From NCBI GenBank assembly GCA_012729095.1, contig JAAYDU010000022.1, positions 1-56,022 on the forward strand: a stretch of 56,022 nt of DNA, in the 5' to 3' direction. The stretch comes from Methanobacteriota archaeon. GTDB taxonomy: Archaea > Thermoplasmatota > Thermoplasmata > Methanomassiliicoccales > UBA472. Numbering within the stretch: the stretch's first letter is position 1; each line of letters starts with the position of its first letter. Under the pieces are notes generated by a model, which saw only the letters and a program-made list of their open reading frames with translations, did not search any database and was not told the origin of the DNA. The position numbers and the translations under genes were made by a program. Positions 26,952 to 35,774 of the stretch are shown piece by piece.

Positions 26952-28599
26952 GGTAGACGCCCAACGCCATCGCCCCGCGCGTCCCGTAGCTCCTGGTCCC
27001 AAGCTTGTCCGACCTCCACCCGTCCAGGCTTCCCAGGAAATGATTGACGATGAACGCCAGTTCGACCACGTACACCGATGCCACGGCCGTGAGGGCCGAG
27101 GTTCCGCCTCCGATCAATCCCATTATCCCGCCGGTAAGGCCGATTATGGCAGGAGCGAACAGGATGCTTGTGATGCCCATCATGTCCGTCACCGGTCGCA
27201 GGTTCTCCCTAACCTTGGCCTGAGTGCGGGCCATATCGTCCTGGGACTGGGCTAGGTTGATGGCCAGTTTTCCCGCCCCGGCGTGGTCCTCCCCGGCGCA
27301 GGCCATCACCGCCAGGTAGTTCTGGTAAATGACCGGATATCCCTCATACAGTTCCAGGTCTCCCTTCACGGCCTCCGCCAGCGATATCCGGTCGGTCCTT
27401 GTGGCGTGCACCATCCTCATGCCCCAATCACTGAACGGGCCTTGCTCGGTGATGGCGACCTCCTCGAACGCCCTTTCCAGGTCCTGCCCGCCCAGCATGG
27501 CGTTGCCGAGGCGGTACATCGCGTCAACGAACGACCTTTCGATGCCCTGTTCCCTGTTCCCCTTCGGGGCTCCAATCACCAGCACGCCCAACAGCATTCC
27601 CAGGCCCGCTAATGTCGCTGGCAAGGGAGAATGTGCAGCGGCGTAGATCAGCAAAGAAACGGGAAGGGGAACGAGGAGAAGGAAGCATCGTTCCCTGGAA
27701 ATGCTACACCCCTTCTTCAGCGATCGAAGGGGGTTCCTTTCCATCATCGACCTTATGTACCCAAGGGTGAAAACGGGAACCAATACCAGAAGGACCATGG
27801 TCAGCGAACCCAGGTCCAGGCTGCCGCCTGCCAGGCCGTCCTGAATTCCCAGCAACGGTATCAGGGAGAACAGCATCACAGGTGCCAGCACCCCGAAGGC
27901 GAAAACAAGCATTACCGGAAAGGAAAGGGAGCCGACGTAGCGCTCGCAAACCTCCCTCAGACCTTCGAGAGCTATTGAATTGGCGCGGTCAAGCAATCGG
28001 TCCCGGCCTTCCCCCTCGCTCTCCTCCGCGGCCATTACCAGGTGCAGGGCCCGGCGAAGCCCGTCGTTCATCTTGTCCAATCCAGAGGTCCAGGCCGAGA
28101 GCCCCTTGCGGAGGTCGGCCGTCTCCCCCGTCAAGGCCTTCCAGGCCACGGAGGAGATCGCGCCTTGAAGCGCTCCGTTGCCTGACCGCGTGCTCATTTC
28201 CACGGCCCTCTCCAAGGATGACGTCCGGTTCATGCTCATGCCCATGGATCCTATGACGGACGGGGTGTCCGCCAGGAAAGACCTCTGCTCGGCAGCGAAC
28301 CTATGCGACGGTCCGGCGAGGACCACGGCGGTCAGCAACATGGGCGCGATCACCAAGGCGACGACAAAGAGGCTGTAGGGAAATGGAGCGGCCATCAGTA
28401 CGACGGCCGCCGCAGGCAGGAACGAAAGAAGGCTCCAAAGCAGCACGTTATAGGCGTGTATCGACACCTCCTCCGCGGTCTCCCCCCTGCGGGACATCGA
28501 TTCTCTCATCCCGGGGGTGAGCTTGGGCGATAAGGCTCCTCTCAGGGGATCGGGGATCTTTCTGGATAACGTCGGCAGGCCCGTTGGCAGCGGCGTCAA
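26905..28599 (-). CDS. tadC: Type II secretion F-domain membrane protein (TadC/FlaJ-like)
   Basis: Inner-membrane platform protein of a type IV pilus-like machine. With TTG 28599, three bases after the tadA stop, it has 564 residues and two T2SSF halves. The N-terminal half has membrane segments around YNVLLWSLLSFLPAAAVVLMA, the helical domain with SIGSMGMSMNRTSSLERAV and then FPVMLVFAFGVLAPVMLFSLIPLL. The C-terminal half repeats the pattern (YRLGNAMLGGQDLERAFEEVA, MMGITSILFAPAIIGLTGGIMGLIGGG) and ends in further membrane helices. An in-frame ATG at 28686 would overlap tadA by 85 bases and is less likely. It is the third gene of the tad-like operon. Confidence 0.85.
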   Translation of the reverse strand: MTPLPTGLPTLSRKIPDPLRGALSPKLTPGMRESMSRRGETAEEVSIHAYNVLLWSLLSFLPAAAVVLMAAPFPYSLFVVALVIAPMLLTAVVLAGPSHRFAAEQRSFLADTPSVIGSMGMSMNRTSSLERAVEMSTRSGNGALQGAISSVAWKALTGETADLRKGLSAWTSGLDKMNDGLRRALHLVMAAEESEGEGRDRLLDRANSIALEGLREVCERYVGSLSFPVMLVFAFGVLAPVMLFSLIPLLGIQDGLAGGSLDLGSLTMVLLVLVPVFTLGYIRSMMERNPLRSLKKGCSISRERCFLLLVPLPVSLLIYAAAHSPLPATLAGLGMLLGVLVIGAPKGNREQGIERSFVDAMYRLGNAMLGGQDLERAFEEVAITEQGPFSDWGMRMVHATRTDRISLAEAVKGDLELYEGYPVIYQNYLAVMACAGEDHAGAGKLAINLAQSQDDMARTQAKVRENLRPVTDMMGITSILFAPAIIGLTGGIMGLIGGGTSALTAVASVYVVELAFIVNHFLGSLDGWRSDKLGTRSYGTRGAMALGVYLIASLCGQTLLSHLL

Positions 28600-28601
28600 T
28601 G

Positions 28602-30212
28602 CTACCGACCCCTCAGGTGATCCATGAACGTCTGCCCGGCATCCGTTCCTCCCTGCCAGAGGTACTCGTTTGCCTGCAGGGAGCAAGAGGGGGAAAGGTA
28701 CATTTCGTCCTCATGCCCCATCTCCAGCAGGGTCTCCCGCAGCCCGATCCTCCTGCGCAGGTTCTCCAGTCCCTCCTCGTAGCTCATCCCCCAGCCAGAA
28801 GCTATCCGTGCCAGAAGGGGCATTTTCCTCTCGCTGAGGTGATATCCCCCATCGTAGGTCAGCATCGGAAGGAATCGCAGTCCCTCCGGAGTGCGCACCA
28901 CCTCCGCCACCTCGGTTATGCGACGCACCTGCCCCAGCCCCCCGCCAGGACGGACCAGGCCCATGGTCACTATGACATCGGTGGATGCGAACGATGCCTC
29001 GGGTATGCCCAGCTCGTTGACCACCCGGTCATGCACCTCCATCGCCCCGTTCCCATGTATCGTCCCCAGCACGGAGGACCCCGCCTTGCCCGTGCGCATG
29101 CTTTCGTATAGCGTCATCGCCTCTCGTCCCCGCACCTCCCCTACCACTATGGCCGATTCTCCGAGGCGCAGGGACACGCGCAACGCCTCCTCGGCCGAGG
29201 ATGCCCTATCATTACTGGAAGAGGGATCGACCAGCATCGACTGGACCTTGAAACCCAGGGATTGCAGGGCGTTGACCGGGACCTCCCGGGTGTCCTCGAT
29301 CACCAATATCCTCTGGTCCAGGGGGAACTCGAAAAGCAGGGCCGAGAGAAGGGATGATTTTCCGGAACCGCGGGCCCCGCAGACGAGTATGGAGGCCCGC
29401 CCGTCCACAAGGAAGGAGAGCAAGCCGGCGGCCACGGCGTCCAGCGAACCCCGTTCGGCGAGCCGTAGCAGCGTCCAAGGGACGTCGGAACGCCTGCGCA
29501 AGGCCAAGGCGAGCCCGTCCGGGCTGAGCGGAGGGCAGAGGGCTGTGGCCCTCACGCCCGTTTCGGTGATATCGGTCTCCAGCACAGGACTGGAACTGGA
29601 GAACGGCCGACCGGAGCGGTACTTCAGACGGCTGACCAGGCCCACCATCTCCTTCTCGGAGACGATGATGTTGGTCTCGCACCTGCCGAACAGGTTCCCT
29701 CCCCCGGCCCCGTTGAGGGTGAGGTACACCCGCGTATCCTGGCTGGGCGCGTCCACGTAGATATCCTCTACTCGGTTGTCCCTCAGTATTATATCCAGCA
29801 CGCCAAGGCCGAGGGTGTTGCGCGTCACCGCGTCCAAAAGGTGGTCCTCGATGCCCGGAGGAGGGTCCATGGAACGCACAAGCGATCGCACGTGAGATCG
29901 CAGCTCCGTCTTTTCCCCGCCCAGCGCTTTGGGTGGGACCGACCTGACCTTTTTCACAGCCGCCGCGAGAAGCCTGGCATCGTCTCCATCGACGGTGTGC
30001 TCCCAGGGCAGCACGTGATACCTCTGACGTATGCCGGAAGGGTCGGCAACTATCTCCACCCTCCCGCCGGGCAGGTCCCGCCTGTCCATCACCTTCCAGC
30101 CTGCCGGGGGCTCCCTCTCTACCCAGTATCCGGAAAGTGATGGCTTGACCATCCGGCCCCGCCGGAGGGCTGGTAGGGCCTCGGAAAGATCGATTGGCCG
30201 TCCCAAGCTCAT
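28602..30212 (-). CDS. tadA: Type II/IV secretion ATPase (TadA/GspE family)
   Basis: Hexameric ATPase that powers pilus assembly or secretion. From ATG 30212 it has 536 residues. The N-terminal part (to about 200) is specific to archaeal members. The ATPase core has Walker A CGARGSGKSS, the Asp box RILVIEDTREVP, Walker B AIVVGEVRGREA and the His box LGTIHGNGAMEVHDRV. The ATG overlaps the TGA of the upstream gene (ATGA), a sign of coupled translation, and AAGGAG lies just before it. No other pilus ATPase is in the window. Confidence 0.9.
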   Translation of the reverse strand: MSLGRPIDLSEALPALRRGRMVKPSLSGYWVEREPPAGWKVMDRRDLPGGRVEIVADPSGIRQRYHVLPWEHTVDGDDARLLAAAVKKVRSVPPKALGGEKTELRSHVRSLVRSMDPPPGIEDHLLDAVTRNTLGLGVLDIILRDNRVEDIYVDAPSQDTRVYLTLNGAGGGNLFGRCETNIIVSEKEMVGLVSRLKYRSGRPFSSSSPVLETDITETGVRATALCPPLSPDGLALALRRRSDVPWTLLRLAERGSLDAVAAGLLSFLVDGRASILVCGARGSGKSSLLSALLFEFPLDQRILVIEDTREVPVNALQSLGFKVQSMLVDPSSSNDRASSAEEALRVSLRLGESAIVVGEVRGREAMTLYESMRTGKAGSSVLGTIHGNGAMEVHDRVVNELGIPEASFASTDVIVTMGLVRPGGGLGQVRRITEVAEVVRTPEGLRFLPMLTYDGGYHLSERKMPLLARIASGWGMSYEEGLENLRRRIGLRETLLEMGHEDEMYLSPSCSLQANEYLWQGGTDAGQTFMDHLRGR

Positions 30213-30754
30213 CTCTCCTTGCCCCCCGATACGTCCGTTATGCGGAAACGGTCCACGGCCAAGGTCCTTCGGGCCCTTGTCCCGCCCGAACGCAAAGCCT
30301 CCACAGCCTCCCGCTGGATCTCCAGGCAATTGGCGCAGCCATCACCCACTCCCGAACAAAAAAGGTCCGAGCACCCGCAGCGAACCCTTTCCATGTAACG
30401 TTCGACTCGTTCAGCCATGATCGGCCGGGGGCAGGGGAGGGAGATCAAGGTGCTACGCAACCCTTCCCAGGCCATCTCCGCTGCCAAAAGGGCTCTCAAT
30501 GATTCCACACCGTTCTCCCTGATCCACACGTCGCAGGGTCCCCGCATGACCATGCCTGTGGCCTCCCGGTGGGCCAGCAGGGCCTTGCGGAAAGCGCCCA
30601 GGCACCTTGTGGACGGAACATCGTCGGCATAGGGGCATTCCCGGCAATCGAACTCGATCCTGCTTCCCTGTAGGTGGAAAGCGCATCCCTCCTTGGCGGG
30701 GCGCGCAACGCCTACCGCGTCTCCCTTCCTGGGTATCAGTACTACCTTCGCCAT
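30209..30754 (-). CDS. Cysteine-rich protein, first gene of the tad-like operon
   Basis: From ATG 30754 (preceded by AAGGAC) the protein has 181 residues. It has two cysteine groups: FDCRECPYADDVPSTRC at about 34-50 and CGCSDLFCSGVGDGCANC at about 124-141, enough for one or two Fe-S clusters or zinc sites. No membrane segment is seen. It overlaps tadA by four bases (ATGA) and so is almost surely part of that machine. Some archaeal secretion ATPases carry a Cys motif before the ATPase domain; here it may be a separate polypeptide. A longer form from ATG 30907 would run into the divergent gene and is rejected. Family not recognised. Confidence 0.65.
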   Translation of the reverse strand: MAKVVLIPRKGDAVGVARPAKEGCAFHLQGSRIEFDCRECPYADDVPSTRCLGAFRKALLAHREATGMVMRGPCDVWIRENGVESLRALLAAEMAWEGLRSTLISLPCPRPIMAERVERYMERVRCGCSDLFCSGVGDGCANCLEIQREAVEALRSGGTRARRTLAVDRFRITDVSGGKER

Positions 30755-30857
30755 GTCCTTCCCTGTCCTTGCACCGTCGAGGGGGTGGTTCGAACTGACG
30801 ATTAACCGTACGCTACGCGGCCAGGGAATTAATATGCGGGCAGGTGATTCCAGGGAC

Positions 30858-32783
30858 ATGGAATTGCTAGCACCGGTCGGCACCGAGGAAGCGCTCGGGG
30901 CGGCCATAGCCGGAGGGGCGGACGCCGTCTACCTGGGTGGAAAGAGCTTCGGGGCCCGGCATTTCGCCAGCAATTTCACAGATCGCCAGCTGGCCGGGGC
31001 GGTGCGGCTGGTCCACGATCACGGGATGCGCGCCTACGTCACGGTGAACACCCTGATCAAGGAGGGGGAGATGGCCGAAGCTCTCTCCTTCGTAGGGATG
31101 CTGGACAGCGTCGAGGCCGACGCGGTCATCATCCAGGACCGCGGCCTCCTCCCTCTTATCAAGGAACGCTTCTCGATACCGGTGCACGCGTCGACCCAGA
31201 TGGCCATACACAGTCCGGCAGGTGCCAGATGGGCGGAGGGCCAGGGAATGGAGAGGGTGATACTGGCCAGGGAGCTGGGTCTGGGGCAGGTCAAGGAGAT
31301 CGCGGAAAGCTCCAAGGTCGGCGTGGAGGTGTTCATCCACGGGGCTCTGTGCTATTGCTTTTCCGGGCAATGCCTGTTCTCCAGCTTCCTCGGCGGGCGC
31401 TCCGGGAACCGCGGTATGTGCGCCCAGCCATGTCGCAAGCGGTACACCGTGGGCAAAAAAGAAGGGTACTTGCTGAGCACCGCCGACACCTTCGGGGTCG
31501 GATCGATACCGGAGCTCATGCGATGCGGCGTTTCATCGCTCAAGATAGAGGGCAGGATGCGGTCCCCACAATACGTCTATTTGACGTCCCTCGTTTACAA
31601 GAGGGCGATCGAGAGGGCCAGGAACGGGGACGATATACTTATCACAGACCGTGAGCGGGAGCTGCTGGAGGTGGTTTTCAACCGGGGTTTCTCCGGAGGG
31701 TACCTCACGGAAAGCGATGTGATGCAGACCGCGTTCCCTGAATCAAGGGGCAGGCCATTGGGGCCGGCCACCATGGTCCATGGATATCTCAGGATGGACC
31801 GCGGCGTTCTGGAGCCCGGTGATGGTATCAGCCTTTATCAGGGCGGCGAGAAGATCGGCGGTTTCGATCTGCGCCCGGTCGACCTGAAAGGAGAATACGT
31901 GCTCGCCTCCCCTCCCTTTTCGTCGAACGAAGGCGAATACGCCGTCTACAAGACCAAGGACCGGGAGTTCCCAGCCATCATGGAGACGATATCCCGGATA
32001 AGGTTGCAGGAACGGGAGGCGGTCAGGAGACCTATCGAACTTCCATCCAAGCGCACGCGCCGCGGCGAGAGGGAGAGCGAGCTGTCCTTCTACGTCTCCA
32101 GTCTTTCCGTTCTCGAAGCGGTGCTCCCATACGCCGACCGGGTGTATTACGATGGGTCTAAGCAAGAGGACGAGGCGCTGGGAATGTGCGACAGGGAGGG
32201 CAAGGAGTTCGTTAGGGTGCTTCCCCGCCTTTCGCTGGGGGAGGTGGAGGCCGAACACGACAAGGTAATGGTCCATACAGTGGACCAGTACGAGCTGAAC
32301 AGGGATAGGGAACTATACGGCTCCTATCACATGAACTTCTTCAACAGTCACACCATTCCCAGGATGCACCAGTGCACGCTATCCCCAGAGCTGGACCGGG
32401 AGGAGCTGCTCGAAGTTCTCTCCCGCACCGAAGAGAGGTGCGAGGTCATGGTATTCGGCCGAGTAGAGCTGATGCTAAGCCGCGACCCGACGCTACCCGA
32501 GGGAACCCTGATCGATGATCGGGGAACGCGCTACCCGGTACACCGCGACCCTGAAGGTTTCGTGCACATATCTCACAGCACGGACCTCCTGCTGCTGGAC
32601 AAGGTCCCCGAGCTGAGGTCCATGGGGGTCGATTCCCTGGGGATCGATGTACGGAGGCGCCACCCTGACATGGCGGCCTTCGTTGGGAGGAGCTTCCGGG
32701 AATTGGACATTGACGACCTGGGCGAGTTACGCCGTAAATGCGGCCGCAGCGGCCTGGGGCATTACCGGAAGGGCGTGTTCTGA
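30858..32783 (+). CDS. Peptidase U32 family protein
   Basis: 641 residues from ATG 30858, which has AGGTGAT (30842-30848) at good distance and begins MELLAPVGTEEALGAAI, the classic U32 start. An ATG at 30834 would add eight residues. The family Cys motif is HGALCYCFSGQCLFSS followed by NRGMCAQPCRKRY, which in bacterial relatives such as RlhA, UbiU and TrhP holds an Fe-S cluster used in hydroxylation of RNA or quinones. Residues about 270-330 have the IEGRMRSPQYV motif and the C-terminal half is the less conserved collagenase-like extension. A protease role is doubtful. It is divergent from the tad-like operon, with about 100 bases between. Confidence 0.85.
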   Translation: MELLAPVGTEEALGAAIAGGADAVYLGGKSFGARHFASNFTDRQLAGAVRLVHDHGMRAYVTVNTLIKEGEMAEALSFVGMLDSVEADAVIIQDRGLLPLIKERFSIPVHASTQMAIHSPAGARWAEGQGMERVILARELGLGQVKEIAESSKVGVEVFIHGALCYCFSGQCLFSSFLGGRSGNRGMCAQPCRKRYTVGKKEGYLLSTADTFGVGSIPELMRCGVSSLKIEGRMRSPQYVYLTSLVYKRAIERARNGDDILITDRERELLEVVFNRGFSGGYLTESDVMQTAFPESRGRPLGPATMVHGYLRMDRGVLEPGDGISLYQGGEKIGGFDLRPVDLKGEYVLASPPFSSNEGEYAVYKTKDREFPAIMETISRIRLQEREAVRRPIELPSKRTRRGERESELSFYVSSLSVLEAVLPYADRVYYDGSKQEDEALGMCDREGKEFVRVLPRLSLGEVEAEHDKVMVHTVDQYELNRDRELYGSYHMNFFNSHTIPRMHQCTLSPELDREELLEVLSRTEERCEVMVFGRVELMLSRDPTLPEGTLIDDRGTRYPVHRDPEGFVHISHSTDLLLLDKVPELRSMGVDSLGIDVRRRHPDMAAFVGRSFRELDIDDLGELRRKCGRSGLGHYRKGVF

Positions 32784-32836
32784 GTTAGTTTACAATTAAG
32801 GCTCCCCGCCTTTACCCCGGGTTGCGTTGAAGGCAT

Positions 32837-33265
32837 GTGCGTGCTACGCGGAAGTACATGGACCGTGAGGGCGTGGGGGGCTTCCTGGAGTCGATACTGG
32901 CGGTGATGGTGGTGATAACCGCCTCCTCGGTGTTCTTGGTGGTGCTCGCTTCGGGCGCATTGCATGTGAACGCCGCGATGGAGGAGGTGGACGTCGTATC
33001 ATGGCTCGCGGAGAACGGCCTCTACTCAGAACAAGAGGAGGTGGAGATCGAACGGCTTGGAGAAGGGTTCGGATCGCTTGGCTTGCCCGAGGGGGCGGCC
33101 GGGATCTCGCTGACCTACCGCGTATCGGGCGAACTCGCCCCCCTTGTCACGTTGGAGGGGGGCGCGCCCGCCGAAGGGGACGTGCTGGCCTTTCAACGCC
33201 CCCTCCTCATCGATGTGGGGGGAAGAAAGGTGGCCGGAGTGCTCGAGGTGAGGGCATGGCGATGA
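32837..33265 (+). CDS. Pilin-like single-pass membrane protein
   Basis: 142 residues. A short basic N-terminus (RATRKYMDREGVGG) is followed by a single hydrophobic helix (FLESILAVMVVITASSVFLVVL) and an outside domain of about 100 residues rich in Glu and Gly. This is the layout of archaeal type IV pilin-like proteins, and the next gene has the same form. GTG 32837 is used; ATG 32858 inside the same frame is an equal candidate. The gene lies 53 bases after the U32 gene and overlaps the next gene by ten bases, so all three are probably cotranscribed. It lies next to tadA/tadC, which would assemble it. Confidence 0.65.
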   Translation: MRATRKYMDREGVGGFLESILAVMVVITASSVFLVVLASGALHVNAAMEEVDVVSWLAENGLYSEQEEVEIERLGEGFGSLGLPEGAAGISLTYRVSGELAPLVTLEGGAPAEGDVLAFQRPLLIDVGGRKVAGVLEVRAWR

Positions 33266-33723
33266 GGAAGGACCGCCGGGGAATGGCCGTCATGGTCGAT
33301 GCCATGATATTCCTGGTGGCGCTGACTATATTGAGCGCCGCCATAGTATCAGTGCCTCAGTTAGGCCCCTCCGACGATCGGGGGGAAATTCTCAGATCCT
33401 ATCACGCGGTGATGTTGGCCGGGGAGATCCCCGGGAACGGCAGCGGTTCAATGGCCGCCGCCTCGCTCGCAGATTATCTCATGGCCGTGGCGCTTGGCGC
33501 TCGCGCACCCAACGAAGGGCAGATAGACCTCATCCGTGGAATGGTCAACGGGACCATCGTGGAACTTGAGCGCAGCGCGGGAACCGCGTGGCTGGTCATT
33601 GAGGTCGGTCAGAGCACGCTTCTGTTCGGAACGCTGCCGCTGGAAAACGGCCGCGACGTTTATGCCGACCGCCGGGAGCTTGGCGACGGCACGGTCTCCT
33701 CCACCCTTTTCCTGGTCCGCTAG
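33256..33723 (+). CDS. Second pilin-like membrane protein
   Basis: 155 residues from ATG 33256, with GAGGTGAGG just upstream. The N-terminus MAMRKDRRGMAVMVDAMIF is basic, then Gly, then a hydrophobic helix (IFLVALTILSAAIVSV), as in class III signal peptides processed by a prepilin peptidase. The outside domain contains GEILRSYHAVMLAGEIPG and a C-terminal beta-rich part. The start lies inside the end of the preceding pilin-like gene (ten-base overlap). Its stop overlaps by four bases the stop of the convergent zinc-ribbon gene. A peptidase gene is not nearby. Confidence 0.65.
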   Translation: MAMRKDRRGMAVMVDAMIFLVALTILSAAIVSVPQLGPSDDRGEILRSYHAVMLAGEIPGNGSGSMAAASLADYLMAVALGARAPNEGQIDLIRGMVNGTIVELERSAGTAWLVIEVGQSTLLFGTLPLENGRDVYADRRELGDGTVSSTLFLVR

Positions 33724-34034
33724 CGGACCTTGCCCACCCTCTGCTCGGCGATCCTGCTGGATCGCGCCGTCTCCACGCCAGCGAACATCATGGCCAGTAA
33801 TAGGCTGCCGAACATCAGGTACAGTCGAAAAGTTCCCAAACCCAGGTCCTGCTCGAACACCTCCGCGACGACCAGGACAGCGCCGATGGCGCTGAGCGCG
33901 TACATCAGCGCACCGTACACGGACATCGGAACACTGACTATCCTGCATTCGCCCCCGCACAGCTTGCACTCCTTTCGCCGGTACCAGGCGGTAGGTTGCA
34001 GGTCCTTGCACTCGGGGCAATAGCAGAACTTCAT
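33720..34034 (-). CDS. Zinc-ribbon membrane protein (104 aa)
   Basis: A 104-residue protein beginning with a zinc ribbon (MKFCYCPECKDL...CKLCGGEC, paired CxxC motifs) followed by two membrane helices (YGALMYALSAIGAVLVVAEVF and LYLMFGSLLLAMMFAG) and a basic tail. Such small Zn-ribbon membrane proteins are common in archaea and have no known role. It is convergent with the second pilin-like gene, sharing four bases at the stops. Confidence 0.7.
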   Translation of the reverse strand: MKFCYCPECKDLQPTAWYRRKECKLCGGECRIVSVPMSVYGALMYALSAIGAVLVVAEVFEQDLGLGTFRLYLMFGSLLLAMMFAGVETARSSRIAEQRVGKVR

Positions 34035-34073
34035 GGAAGCCCCATCCCGTTGAGGGGGAATAATCGTTTTGCC

Positions 34074-34457
34074 TCAGGCTATTCCTTCCTGCTCCCCATG
34101 GCACCAGACCGAGTCCGGCAAGCTCCCATACAGGTCATCCGGTTCGTTCCTTTCCGGCTTGTCCTTCAGAAGGCGCTCTATGTTCTCCCAATTGAACGAC
34201 CAGTAGAATATTCGCCAGTTACGACCATTGGCCAGCTGGGTCTCCTCCCAGCGGGTGCTCAGAATCTTCATGTCCTGCAGGAAGTAGAAGAGGCGGCGGT
34301 CGTCGTGGTCCAGTGCATTGTCGATTATCTCATCCAAGTATCCGAAGTAGTTGAGCACGCGCAATGCCACATCGTTCGCCTCAGGGCGACTGAACCCCAC
34401 GGTCTTCTCCAGGACACGAACCACGGATGCGTGTCCCAAAGATCTTTTCATCATCAT
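34074..34457 (-). CDS. Small helical protein, possibly DUF6015-like
   Basis: About 127 residues. An N-terminal helical part (ASVVRVLEKTVGFSRPEANDVALRVLNYFGYLDEIIDNAL) is followed by DDRRLFYFLQDMKILSTRWEETQL and NGRNWRIFYWSFN. This looks like a winged-helix or helical regulatory domain with an aromatic-rich end and recalls the archaeal DUF6015 family, which I cannot confirm here. Several ATG codons (34457, 34454, 34451) follow a TTG at 34466; the TATA box TATAAA at 34489-34494 suits any of them. It lies 39 bases before the zinc-ribbon gene on the same strand. Confidence 0.6.
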   Translation of the reverse strand: MMMKRSLGHASVVRVLEKTVGFSRPEANDVALRVLNYFGYLDEIIDNALDHDDRRLFYFLQDMKILSTRWEETQLANGRNWRIFYWSFNWENIERLLKDKPERNEPDDLYGSLPDSVWCHGEQEGIA

Positions 34458-34596
34458 TTCTTTCAATGATTATACCTGTTCATGGGGGTTTATAGGCATT
34501 GGTATGTTACGCCGGAGAGAAAAAGGTGAACAGGGCCTCCTGCTCCTTATTAATAATGGGGAGCATTAACCGAAAAGGCCGGTCCGTGAAAGTAAC

Positions 34597-35223
34597 ATGA
34601 TCATCGACACGCTCAACCAGATAATCATCGATCTGATAAACGCCACTGGATACTTGGGTATATTTTTGGCCATGCTCGTGGAAGGCATATTCACGCCCAT
34701 ACCCAGCGAGCTCATCATGCCATTCGCCGGATACGTGGCCTACACGGGGGAGCTGAACTTTTTCCTGGTCATACTGGTGGGAAGCCTGGGGGCGGTGATC
34801 GGTTCCTCGATCGCTTACACCCTGGCGCTCTGGCTTGGTCGTCCGCTGGTTGACAGGTTCGGCGTTTTCTTCGGTCTGGATGAGGGTAAGATGGTCTCCG
34901 CCGAGCGCTGGTTCAAGCGATGGGGCGTCTGGGGCATATTCATAGGCCACTCGCTTCCCGGGATCCGTTCGGTCATATCCTTCCCGGCCGGCCTGTCCAA
35001 GATGGACCTCAAGAGGTTCTTCATTTTCACCTTCACCGGGGCGATGGTATGGAACACAGTGCTGGTCACGGCCGGGTACCTGCTCGGGGAGGAGTGGATG
35101 CAGTTCTGGGAGAGGACCGACGGGATGGAATGGGTCGCCCTTGGGGCGTTGGGCGCTGTCATTGTCCTGTACTTCGTGTACCAGAGGTGGAAAAGGACTA
35201 GTCGATCTCCAGACAGCGAATGA
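34597..35223 (+). CDS. DedA family membrane protein
   Basis: 208 residues with about five membrane segments. It shows the DedA/SNARE-associated core: YLGIFLAMLVEGIFTPIPSELIMPFAGYVA, GAVIGSSIAYTLALWLGRPLVDRFG, and HSLPGIRSVISFPAGLSKMDLKRF. DedA-type proteins are linked to membrane potential homeostasis and undecaprenyl- or other lipid-carrier flipping. A TTATTAATAATGG stretch at 34547-34559 can hold the promoter. The 3' end overlaps the convergent CBS gene by 26 bases. Confidence 0.9.
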   Translation: MIIDTLNQIIIDLINATGYLGIFLAMLVEGIFTPIPSELIMPFAGYVAYTGELNFFLVILVGSLGAVIGSSIAYTLALWLGRPLVDRFGVFFGLDEGKMVSAERWFKRWGVWGIFIGHSLPGIRSVISFPAGLSKMDLKRFFIFTFTGAMVWNTVLVTAGYLLGEEWMQFWERTDGMEWVALGALGAVIVLYFVYQRWKRTSRSPDSE

Positions 35224-35614
35224 TGTCCTTCCGGGAGACCATACCTTTCAGCACTCCCCTCTCCATGACCGGCATGCTGCGCAGCTTGAACTCCACCATG
35301 TAATCGGCGGCGCTCGAGACGTCATCGTTCGGACCAACGAATATGGTGGCGGTGTGCATTATGTCCGATATGTCCTTGCTGTACAACTTGAGCGCCCTGC
35401 CCAAGCTGACGTTCAGGCCGGGGCTGAACGCCTTCAGGAGATCCAGTTTCGACACTATGCCGACCATCTTGCCCTTGTCAACCACGGGAAAACTGTTGAA
35501 ATCGTACTGCTCGAACATGTCCTTCAATGTTCTCAGGTCGGTTTCCGGACTTACTGTGACCACCTCTTTGGTCATTATCTCCTTCACCTTCTTGTATGCT
35601 ATGTGGCGCTCCAT
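35198..35614 (-). CDS. Two-CBS-domain protein
   Basis: 138 residues from ATG 35614 with two CBS modules: KKVKEIMTKEVVTVSPETDLRTLKDMFEQYDFNSFPVV with GKMVGIVSKLDLL, and DISDIMHTATIFVGPNDDVSSAADYMVEFKLRSMPVM with GVLKGMVSRKDII. CBS pairs bind adenine nucleotides and act as energy or ligand sensors. The in-frame ATG at 35908 would add about 98 residues antisense to the glycosylase gene and its promoter, and is rejected. A TATA-like GATAAATG at 35652-35659 leads to an ATG with little leader. The 3' end overlaps dedA. Confidence 0.85.
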   Translation of the reverse strand: MERHIAYKKVKEIMTKEVVTVSPETDLRTLKDMFEQYDFNSFPVVDKGKMVGIVSKLDLLKAFSPGLNVSLGRALKLYSKDISDIMHTATIFVGPNDDVSSAADYMVEFKLRSMPVMERGVLKGMVSRKDIIRCLEID

Positions 35615-35744
35615 CTCGATCAAGGTCCAAATGGCCTTGTGAACATATCCATTTATCGCCAGTTTTGTCAGGATGGCCTCCGACAGGGGCATGCTCCCGG
35701 GTGGCGGTCCTGCCGCCGCGCAGGTGATTGCCGGCGGGGCCAAC

Positions 35745-35753
35745 AGTTTAAAC
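35745..35753 (+). promoter_or_regulatory. TATA box of the uracil-DNA glycosylase gene
   Basis: AGTTTAAAC lies about 25 bases before ATG 35775, so the mRNA is probably leaderless. Confidence 0.6.
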
Positions 35754-35774
35754 GGAGCTTGCCGTTGTTCGGTC

